Below, piece after piece: positions 1 to 5,286 of a DNA stretch of 7,492 nt. The position numbers and the translations under genes were made by a program. Source of the stretch: an uncultured Leucothrix sp. (GTDB taxonomy: Bacteria > Pseudomonadota > Gammaproteobacteria > Thiotrichales > Thiotrichaceae); NCBI GenBank assembly GCA_938004025.1, contig CALKXC010000338.1, forward strand, positions 1 to 7,492, given 5' to 3'. How positions within the stretch are numbered: position 1 is the stretch's first letter; the number at the start of each line of letters is the position of its first letter. The notes under the pieces were generated by a model, which did no database searches, was not told the DNA's origin, and saw only the letters and a list, made by a program, of their open reading frames with translations.

Positions 1-53
1 TCTATCAAATCTGCCCATTGCTCACGAGTGAGCCGAGGTCGCATTTTTCTCAT
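1..53 (-). CDS. tnpA: IS66 TnpA-like accessory protein, N-terminal fragment
   Basis: The first 17 codons are visible on the minus strand and read MRKMRPRLTREQWADLI before the window ends. The R-L-T-R-E-Q-W-A-D-L-I pattern resembles the start of IS66 TnpA (first ORF) proteins, which begin with an arginine-rich stretch and an xxEEWxxLI motif ahead of a helix-turn-helix. The position, just inside the IS terminus, also fits tnpA. A second in-frame ATG lies at 42-44, so the start could be three codons later. The weak Shine-Dalgarno GAAGAG (61-66, minus) lies 7 nt before the first ATG and forms one arm of an inverted repeat. TnpA is needed for IS66 transposition, but its biochemical role is poorly defined. 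Confidence 0.62.
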   Translation of the reverse strand, partial: MRKMRPRLTREQWADLI

Positions 54-60
54 TGAATAT

Positions 61-91
61 CTCTTCAGTTTGTCGTTATGACACTGAAGAG
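61..91 (-). repeat. Inverted repeat in the tnpA leader overlapping its ribosome binding site
   Basis: Nine-base arms at 61-69 (CTCTTCAGT) and 83-91 (ACTGAAGAG) are perfectly complementary around a 13-nt loop. The loop can add a small GTC/GAC pairing. In the minus-strand transcript the 3' arm contains GAAGAG, the only Shine-Dalgarno-like sequence before the tnpA ATG at 53. Folding would hide the ribosome binding site. That this limits TnpA translation is inference. Confidence 0.5.
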
Positions 92-121
92 TGGTACAGG
101 CTTAGTTTGATGGCAACATGT

Positions 122-139
122 GCTGGATGGATCGCTTAC
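122..139 (-). repeat. IS66 terminal inverted repeat (left copy, 5' end of IS)
   Basis: The sequence GTAAGCGATCCATCCAGC on the minus strand is identical to 6484-6501 on the plus strand. Similarity continues imperfectly inward to about 27 bases (113-139 against 6484-6510). The junction with the cargo is 139/140. The 8 bases on the cargo side (140-147, GGTGAAAG) differ from those beside the other end, so no target duplication is shared between the two inner ends. Confidence 0.85.
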
Positions 140-148
140 GGTGAAAGC

Positions 149-1762
149 TCACATTTTATTGAACCAATTTTCTCCGCCAAGTACAGCAGCAGCTAAGCCT
201 GGCTCCGCCCATGACGGTATTTCGAGTGAAATTTGAGATTCGAGATCATCTAGCGTTTGAAATGTTCTTATATCTTCTAGTTCACCTTCAAACTCCCAGT
301 TGGTGAAAAGCTGAATGGGTTGTTTAAGATAGAATGGTAATATTATCTCGGGTCGTAGCCTAAAGGCGTCTACAACATAAAAGGCGTTTGATGAGTCTTC
401 GCGCAGATTGCGAACTGCATCAAAAAGATCCGTAATTTGGTTCTCTTCACTCCATTTTTTTGACAGTTGATCGAAGATCCTCTCAAGGTAGCGTAGGTCA
501 TAACGGTCACCACCAGTGTTACTGGAAGATCCGGAAGTGCTCTCTCCATTTAGACGTGCTTGTATATCCTTTTCTACGAATTCGCGTTCGGAAAGAGTTT
601 CCTCTATCATCTCCTTTGTCAGGTAGGTCCGGAGGTCATCGAAACTAAGATGATCGGTAATGGTGTTGCGGTAGTATTCGAGCATTCCAGATGGGCAGCA
701 ATGATATTTACCACCGCCAGTTGCTTTCTTAGTGGATCCTTTCGAAAGTAATAGAGTCAATCCTTCTCCGTTGACAGAAAAAACGGGCATGGTGAAAGCC
801 ATGCTAGCGCAATAGCCAGAGAAATCGCCCTTTCGAATGGCGCAGACATGGCCGAGCCACTCTGCAATATACTTGGATTTTTTTAATTGAATTTGGAGGC
901 GATGCTCTGATAGGCCCTTTCGTATTCCTTCTCCCCACTCTCTGAAGATGTGATGCCTCAAATAGTCACATGAATCAAGAGTAGTAAAATAATCGGCACG
1001 TGCGAGTTCCCACCGTTTCTCTGTTGCTTCATATAGACGGTAGAGGCTGCCATTGTAAAGTGTCTTTTCTGCAGAGCGACGCATTTTCAAAAAGGAGTCT
1101 TGTCCGCGATCTAGTGTGATTTCACTGGCTAAAGAGTTATTTATATCCAATGGAAAGGATGGGTTGCCATGAATTGACGGATCCATCAAGTAGAAAGGTA
1201 GATGTAACTCATTATTGAGCTTGTAGAAGTATTCACGCAGCTCATCCGGGTAAATCTTAACGAGTGCTGAAATTAGTCTCTGAACATTTTGTTCACCACA
1301 AAATTCGTCCTCGGAGGCCTTCGAGGCTGCGTTGCTACTTATTCCATACGTGGATAAATCTTTGTTGTTGGCTAAGGGTGGCGTTTCGTCGTGAATTGAA
1401 ATTGTATACATTCCATTGTTCGAAAGAATAGGCCATCCTTTTTTAAGTTTTTTAGGGTGGCCCTCCGGGAGTAGCTCTTTAAGGCTGTTCCTGATCTTAG
1501 CTATATGGGCATGATGTTTTCTAGGTATAGTCGTAGACGTGTTAACGACATTGTTTTCGTCCTCAAAATTTACGTAATCTGGTGCAGCTTTTAGAAGCTG
1601 TGGGAGATACAATTCAATCCACACGCCTTTGACGCTTTTGGATGTTTTTTTAGTTTCAACATTTCGCAGAAGCGCTCGCTTCCCAAGTCGATACTCAAAA
1701 GTAACTCCATCTATTGAGAATATTCTATTTGTTATGGGCTCAATTTCTAGCGTATTTGCCAT
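149..1762 (-). CDS. Hypothetical protein with divergent Nudix-like domain
   Basis: This 537-residue protein is not a family I can name. Residues about 310-475 look like a divergent Nudix fold. A strand region (MAFTMPVFSV) is followed by a basic LLLSKGSTKKA segment, then GGGKYHCCPSGMLE, and then KEMIEETL at 383-390. The last keeps the acidic core of the Nudix box REUxEExGU (E384, E387, E388), but R is replaced by K and the usual G by L, and the spacing from the PSGM glycine is longer than in classical enzymes. A strand ending in FRLRPEI (467-473) follows. A Ser/Gly-rich linker lies at 408-418. The N-terminal 300 residues have no motif I recognise; 85-122 faintly resembles a winged-helix regulator. 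An AGGA sequence lies 12 nt before the ATG. The gene diverges from the signalling unit and stops 9 bp from the IS end. Hydrolase activity is uncertain; a ligand-sensing role is also possible. Confidence 0.8.
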   Translation of the reverse strand: MANTLEIEPITNRIFSIDGVTFEYRLGKRALLRNVETKKTSKSVKGVWIELYLPQLLKAAPDYVNFEDENNVVNTSTTIPRKHHAHIAKIRNSLKELLPEGHPKKLKKGWPILSNNGMYTISIHDETPPLANNKDLSTYGISSNAASKASEDEFCGEQNVQRLISALVKIYPDELREYFYKLNNELHLPFYLMDPSIHGNPSFPLDINNSLASEITLDRGQDSFLKMRRSAEKTLYNGSLYRLYEATEKRWELARADYFTTLDSCDYLRHHIFREWGEGIRKGLSEHRLQIQLKKSKYIAEWLGHVCAIRKGDFSGYCASMAFTMPVFSVNGEGLTLLLSKGSTKKATGGGKYHCCPSGMLEYYRNTITDHLSFDDLRTYLTKEMIEETLSEREFVEKDIQARLNGESTSGSSSNTGGDRYDLRYLERIFDQLSKKWSEENQITDLFDAVRNLREDSSNAFYVVDAFRLRPEIILPFYLKQPIQLFTNWEFEGELEDIRTFQTLDDLESQISLEIPSWAEPGLAAAVLGGENWFNKM

Positions 1763-1819
1763 GATGTGTTTAGTTCCTATCTGCTGTTGGAAGGCGACGT
1801 TTGCATCTTACTGGTAAAT

Positions 1820-1870
1820 ATATTCAAATTCTCGACTAAAGAATATCGAAAAGTAACATTGAATATACGA
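1820..1870. promoter_or_regulatory. Three GAATAT boxes at about two helical turns spacing
   Basis: ATATTC at 1820-1825 is the inverted form of GAATAT, which recurs at 1841-1846 (GAATATCGA) and 1861-1866 (GAATATACGA). Centre-to-centre distances are 21 and 20 bp, so all three would lie on nearly the same face of the helix. The array is 58 bp or more upstream of the Nudix-like gene start. It could be an operator array, but the region is AT-rich and chance is possible. Confidence 0.3.
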
Positions 1871-2219
1871 TATAAATGTAGTAACAGAATGTTGTTCTGA
1901 GTGGACACTTTAGACCTGTAATTGAAGGACTCGCAACGGGCATAGGTCATAAGACACCAATGAGTGTTTCAGAATTACGAATAATCTACCCCTCACATTA
2001 CCGAGGCTGTAAAAGCCGAATCTCATTCAGAATATACTTTTCTCTCCTTATTTATGCGGGTGTTTTCGGGGCAAAAGAGGGGGGAATCAGGGTCTTTAAA
2101 AAGCATTCCTTCGTTGATAATCTTTCCACTCAACAGTTGCAGTGGTTAAACAGATTCATTTGTTAAACTACTTCAACTCAATTAAAAATTAGGGGCCTAA
2201 CGAGGCTTACTATTTGTTT

Positions 2220-2224
2220 GAGGA
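2220..2224 (+). promoter_or_regulatory. Ribosome binding site of the synthase-methyltransferase gene
   Basis: GAGGA lies 7 nt before the ATG at 2232. It decides the start, because the in-frame TTG at 2214 lies upstream of this site and has no Shine-Dalgarno of its own. Confidence 0.75.
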
Positions 2225-2231
2225 AAAAGTT

Positions 2232-3575
2232 ATGGGGAACGCTTCTGTAGATTTGGTTCAGGCAGCTCTGGATGTAGAGTCAGTGAATCCAAATGCCATT
2301 GATAACGTAAAAAGCCGAAAATTTGTTCAAACTGAAACGTTGAACAAACCATTCATTGCAATTGAAGAAGCTAGATCAGCTTCGGATTTTCGCATGGTAA
2401 AGACGTTTCGTAAAGAGCAGTACTCGAAGTGTTATCCGGAAATCACGATTTCAGACGAACCTGACCCTTTTGATGAGCATGCTGTTGTTTTGTTCAGCTG
2501 GTGTCCTAACAATCGGTTAGATGGCACGGCTCGTATTGTTCTTGATAGCGAACTGGGTCTTCCGGATGAGGATTTGTTCAAAGGTTATGCTCAGGAGCTA
2601 CGAGCTCACGGAAAGCGATTAGCTGAAGTTGGAAGATTCGCAATCTATTCCGATTCGACTGATCGACTAAAGCAGTATTATCGTGAGTTTTGGCTTCGAG
2701 CGGTTTCATTAGACGTCGATGACATGCTTATTTTGGTGAAGCAGAAAGATGTCAAGTTTCATCAAAATGTTGTAGGGGCGGAATTAGTTCATAAAGACGT
2801 TGGGACCGGTTTTGGTAGTCCATATATCTTCGCCGCTATGCGTTGGGGGGTGTCAGAGACCCGGGAGAGGTTCTTCCGATGGTGCGGACTGAAAGAGGTG
2901 CCTATATCTGTACTCTCGAAGGAGCCAACTTATGACCATGAAGTTTGGTCTGAGTACGCACGGCTACATAGGAGTGTGACAGCTTCGGTACAAGTTGAAT
3001 TGTATCGTGAATGTGCGGGCTACCTTGATGGTGCGGTGGTGGATTGTGGATGCGGCACCGCAAAATTAGGTCCATTGCTGGATGATGTTAGTAGAGTGCA
3101 TAGCTATACGGGTATCGACTCCAGTATTGCAATGTTGCATGAAGCGAAGGGCAATATTCAGCTAATGGGCCGGGTTGAAGGGAACCTTTTTGAGAGTTCT
3201 ATTGAGGATCACATAGGGGTTTACGATAGTGCCATCTCCATAAATAGCTATTACACTTGGGTCGATCGGCAGGCGGTTTTGAATGCAATTTATCAATTGG
3301 TGCGACCAGGCGGGGTGTTTGTTCTAGCTACTCCGAATCCTCGATTGTCCATGGCTCAGCTAATTTATGCAGCAAGAAAAGAGCAGGGAGGACACCCAGA
3401 CTTTAATGCATTTGCGGTAATGAACCAGAAATTGGCAGCAAATGATGCTGGTAAATTTGATACCCTTGATCAGGTCGTAGAATACGTAAAAGCCGTTGGA
3501 TTCAAACTCCAGCAAGCCCATCAGAAGCACTATCTGGGAGGGGTCAATCTTCTTGTGTTTGAACGAGAAGATTGA
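2232..3575 (+). CDS. Autoinducer-synthase-like (FeeM/LuxI-type GNAT) acyltransferase fused to SAM methyltransferase
   Basis: This 447-residue protein has two domains. Residues about 42-215 match the GNAT fold of N-acyl amino acid synthases (FeeM type) and LuxI-type synthases: an early R-x3-Y (FRKEQY), then DPFDEH (D78, D81), corresponding to the D-x-x-D region, then DGTARIVLDS (97-106), like the RL/TVRL strand, then AEVGRFAI with E132 and R135, matching the conserved E-(L/I)-S-R-F/L-A-V motif. A later GSPYIF segment resembles the FeeM C-terminal strand. Residues about 255-445 form a class I methyltransferase: motif I VVDCGCG (D271, G273, G275), the acidic GID at 294-296, a post-I strand YDSAISIN and LVRPGGVFVLATP at 356-368. 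Inferred role: it transfers a fatty acyl group to an amino acid or SAM-derived amine and methylates this or a related product. It is probably cytosolic, as there is no signal peptide or membrane segment. It overlaps the downstream LuxR-type gene. Substrates are unknown; the fusion itself is clear. Confidence 0.85.
   Translation: MGNASVDLVQAALDVESVNPNAIDNVKSRKFVQTETLNKPFIAIEEARSASDFRMVKTFRKEQYSKCYPEITISDEPDPFDEHAVVLFSWCPNNRLDGTARIVLDSELGLPDEDLFKGYAQELRAHGKRLAEVGRFAIYSDSTDRLKQYYREFWLRAVSLDVDDMLILVKQKDVKFHQNVVGAELVHKDVGTGFGSPYIFAAMRWGVSETRERFFRWCGLKEVPISVLSKEPTYDHEVWSEYARLHRSVTASVQVELYRECAGYLDGAVVDCGCGTAKLGPLLDDVSRVHSYTGIDSSIAMLHEAKGNIQLMGRVEGNLFESSIEDHIGVYDSAISINSYYTWVDRQAVLNAIYQLVRPGGVFVLATPNPRLSMAQLIYAARKEQGGHPDFNAFAVMNQKLAANDAGKFDTLDQVVEYVKAVGFKLQQAHQKHYLGGVNLLVFERED
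3537..3541 (+). promoter_or_regulatory. Internal ribosome binding site for the LuxR-type gene
   Basis: GGAGG, within the run GGGAGGGG at 3536-3543, lies inside the methyltransferase coding end and 11 nt before an in-frame TTG at 3553. It is the strongest Shine-Dalgarno near the gene boundary. It supports TTG 3553 over the upstream TTG at 3496 and the late ATG at 3643, neither of which has a site nearby. Confidence 0.6.
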
Positions 3576-4374
3576 TTTAAATGACATCGTACATAAAAAC
3601 AACGAAGGTTATAAAGTTGTCGCAGACTTTGCTGTCGCACTGATGGATGCGGAGTGCATTGATCATCAGTTTGAGACTTATCTAGTTGCTATAGGACGGC
3701 TTGGGTTCGATGGTGCAGCGTACAGTTACATTCCTAAGTTCGCACTTGAGACCCAAGTCAATGTGGCTCCTGTTTTTCTAATATCTCCATCTTATCCAGT
3801 GGATTTTCTTGAACATTACGGCAGCAAGCGGATGGACAAGGACGATTTCACTATCAAATCAATCGTTGCTGGACACACAGAACCAATGGATTGGTGGTTA
3901 GTTGAGAATAAAGGCCTTCTTTCCAAAGCTGAACGAGGCGTAATAAATATTGCTCGCCAAGAATACAGAATATTAAACGGGCTTTCAATTCCTACTCAGA
4001 GCGATATGCATGCGATAGCAGGAGCGAGCCTTATCTCAATGGAGGCAGATAGAATATATCGTTTAATATCGGTTGAGAACCGGCGATTTGCTACATGGAT
4101 AACCCAGATGTTCCATGGAGCAGTTAGGGGGCAGCGAAACTTCATGCCTCGTTTCCTTGGCCGTTATCTAGATGTTTTTACTGAGAAGGAGACGTTAGTA
4201 GCTCGCCAACTGATAGCTCGCGGAACATTTTCGGGTGTACCAGGAATGAGTGATCGCAATTCTTATGCTGCTTTTGATCGCCTCAGAAAGAAACTATCTG
4301 GCCCGAACGCTGTGAGGCAGCTAAGTTCTGAGCAGATATTGTATCTATTGGGAACATTGGGTACTTCAATTTAA
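3553..4374 (+). CDS. LuxR-type protein: autoinducer-binding domain with degenerate HTH
   Basis: From TTG 3553 this is 273 residues, against about 240-250 for typical LuxR proteins. Residues about 30-185 match the autoinducer-binding domain. An early LGFDGAAYSY strand is followed by a FLEHYGSKRMDKDDF segment that aligns with the LasR W-x-x-H-Y...V-D-P region: F85 replaces the usual Trp, Y89 is kept, and D98 matches the amide-binding Asp. TEPMDW supplies the later conserved Trp (W114), and a GLSIP strand follows. Residues about 205-250 correspond to the LuxR helix-turn-helix (FTEKETLVARQLIARG...GMSDRNSY...LRKKL). However, about four residues of the first HTH helix are missing, and the usual T-V-x-x-H recognition pattern reads N-S-Y-A-A-F. 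DNA binding is therefore doubtful. It overlaps the synthase gene by 23 nt, which suggests coupled translation and that it senses that enzyme's product. Confidence 0.8.
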   Translation: MCLNEKIDLNDIVHKNNEGYKVVADFAVALMDAECIDHQFETYLVAIGRLGFDGAAYSYIPKFALETQVNVAPVFLISPSYPVDFLEHYGSKRMDKDDFTIKSIVAGHTEPMDWWLVENKGLLSKAERGVINIARQEYRILNGLSIPTQSDMHAIAGASLISMEADRIYRLISVENRRFATWITQMFHGAVRGQRNFMPRFLGRYLDVFTEKETLVARQLIARGTFSGVPGMSDRNSYAAFDRLRKKLSGPNAVRQLSSEQILYLLGTLGTSI

Positions 4375-4542
4375 TGTAGCTAGTTAGGGTGGAAAATTCC
4401 ATCTAGACATTGACGTCGAAAAGATTAAATATGGCCTCTGTGCGAACGGGACCTGGATCATCTCACTGATTATCTAGACGGTATTTTTCGTGCTTTCGGT
4501 TAAAGCGAAACAATTTACTCGGCTAGCGCATGGAGGAAAATA
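4375..4542 (+). promoter_or_regulatory. Intergenic region before the exported-protein pair
   Basis: This 168-bp gap separates the signalling unit from the exported-protein genes. It holds a TGGAA-AA-TTCCA inverted repeat (4390-4401), ATCTAGAC twice (4401-4408 and 4472-4479), and a stem-loop with GCTTT/AAAGC arms (4492-4506). With a two-base bulge, that stem extends to 4486-4510. No U-tract follows either stem, so neither is an intrinsic terminator. No clear promoter or lux box is visible. Whether the downstream pair is co-transcribed with the signalling unit cannot be decided from sequence. Confidence 0.35.
4532..4536 (+). promoter_or_regulatory. Ribosome binding site of the unknown exported protein
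   Basis: GGAGG lies 6 nt before ATG 4543. It fixes this start even though it leaves an unusually long stretch before the hydrophobic segment. Confidence 0.75.
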
Positions 4543-5286
4543 ATGGGGTTATTCGGATCAAGTGTGTTAAAGGCCTTCCTAGGTTCAATCAGCCGATGGT
4601 TGCCATTAAGTAGAGCTATATACCGACAATCATGTAAACATCAGAAAAGCGAGGATGTGTCTTTTTGGTTTGTTATTTTCCCCATCGTTTTCATGTTAAG
4701 TGCTGGCAGTGTTATTGCGAATGACCGGGTAGATTTCAAGTCAAGCCGATTTGAACAAGACGTAGGAAGTGATGAATTTAAAGAAGTTACGTTTAAATTT
4801 TATGATAAAGATTTTACCGCGTATGTAGGATTGGGGCTATCTATTGATCCGGACTCTGCATTCATCATAGCAAGCATGGGCCCCTCTAACAGTATAGAGG
4901 ACTATTACACACGTATTGCTTTGACGATGAGATGGTTTCTTAAGACGTATAAATTTGGTAAGGATGAGTCAGCAAAGCATTTAGCGATTCTGTTACAAAG
5001 CGATCTAGATGACTATCGTTATTTCTATCGTGTGCCTGTAAAGCAGTTGCGATTATTGAACAATCGAAGTATGGATGCTCAAGATCTATTGAAGTTTGAA
5101 GATGGCGGAATAGTTTATCCGATGAAAACGATCTTTAAGCGTGGGCAGATCTTTGACTTTGAAAATCCAGCTATCATCAATGAAAAATTAACGGTGGGTT
5201 TTGCAGAGTTCCTAACAGATTTTGATCTGTCACCTTTGGTTGAAGGAGCAGTCGAGGCATGGTATGAAGATAGGAAAACCAAGTGA
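4543..5286 (+). CDS. Unknown exported or membrane-anchored protein
   Basis: The 247-residue product is not a family I recognise. A strong GGAGG supports the ATG. Residues 1-38 are basic and partly amphipathic. Residues about 39-59 form one hydrophobic segment (VSFWFVIFPIVFMLSAGSVI) ending in a signal-peptidase-like A-N-D. The protein is therefore either exported with an unusually long n-region or anchored in the inner membrane. The rest (about 60-247) is soluble, rich in Asp, Phe and Lys, without cysteines and without motifs I can assign. The last 23 nt overlap the next gene, which also encodes an exported protein. Translational coupling and a shared job in the envelope are likely, and a complex is possible. 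A shorter start near the hydrophobic segment (GTG at 4654) has poor ribosome-binding spacing. Confidence 0.75.
   Translation: MGLFGSSVLKAFLGSISRWLPLSRAIYRQSCKHQKSEDVSFWFVIFPIVFMLSAGSVIANDRVDFKSSRFEQDVGSDEFKEVTFKFYDKDFTAYVGLGLSIDPDSAFIIASMGPSNSIEDYYTRIALTMRWFLKTYKFGKDESAKHLAILLQSDLDDYRYFYRVPVKQLRLLNNRSMDAQDLLKFEDGGIVYPMKTIFKRGQIFDFENPAIINEKLTVGFAEFLTDFDLSPLVEGAVEAWYEDRKTK
5254..5257 (+). promoter_or_regulatory. Ribosome binding site of the pentapeptide-repeat gene
   Basis: GAGG lies 6 nt before ATG 5264, inside the end of the upstream gene. It supports this start over the in-frame TTG at 5222. From ATG 5264 the product begins with a normal basic n-region of a signal peptide. Confidence 0.65.

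Larger units (their letters stand above)
1..139 (-). mobile_element. IS66-family element, 5' end (partial, runs off the left edge)
   Basis: Read on the minus strand, position 139 begins with GTAAGCGATCCATCCAGC, and the same 18 bases begin another IS end at 6484. IS66-family termini typically start with GTAA. Inside this end lie a leader of about 85 nt and then the start of a tnpA-like reading frame at 53. Only the first 139 bases of the element are visible. The element has the same orientation as the IS66 fragment at 6484-7492, so the two are direct copies around the cargo. Seen: the terminal repeat and the tnpA start. Inferred: that this is a full IS continuing to the left. Confidence 0.82.
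1763..2231. promoter_or_regulatory. Divergent intergenic region between the Nudix-like gene and the synthase gene
   Basis: This 469-bp stretch must hold promoters for both flanking genes. It contains three GAATAT boxes near the left gene (1820-1825 inverted, 1841-1846, 1861-1866) and a CAGAA-N5-TTCTG inverted repeat (1885-1899). A GTTAAAC direct repeat lies at 2145-2151 and 2162-2168, 64 bp before the synthase start. A weak plus-strand promoter could be TTGTTA (2160-2165), a 16-nt spacer and TTAAAA (2182-2187). I found no convincing sigma-70 pair, no lux box (CTG-N10-CAG type palindrome) and no terminator. A 68-codon reading frame at 1960-2166 lacks a good ribosome binding site and is probably not a gene. 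A small RNA cannot be excluded. Confidence 0.5.

Noticed and set aside
460..751. Plus-strand reading frames opposite the Nudix-like gene
   Set aside because: They are antisense shadows of a long credible gene, without ribosome binding sites or domain content.
1960..2166. 68-codon plus-strand reading frame in the divergent intergenic region
   Set aside because: It has no good ribosome binding site, no recognisable domain and unremarkable composition, and it lies where promoters are expected. Not called as a gene.
2145..2206. Possible integron attC: GTTAAAC fits GTTRRRY and GCCTAAC (2195-2201) fits RYYYAAC
   Set aside because: The two core-like heptamers are in the wrong order on both strands for an attC, and no L-box pairing or attC-length palindrome is present.
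2170..2231. Lux box for the LuxR-type protein upstream of the synthase
   Set aside because: No CTG-N10-12-CAG palindrome was found here or in 4375-4542. The apparent CTG...CAG pair near 2007-2030 is spaced too widely.
3360..3602. 80-codon minus-strand frame opposite the methyltransferase end
   Set aside because: It is antisense to two well-supported genes and has no family resemblance or translation signal.
4486..4510. Stem-loop before the exported-protein pair as a terminator of the signalling unit
   Set aside because: No U-tract follows on either strand and the stem is AT-rich with a bulge.
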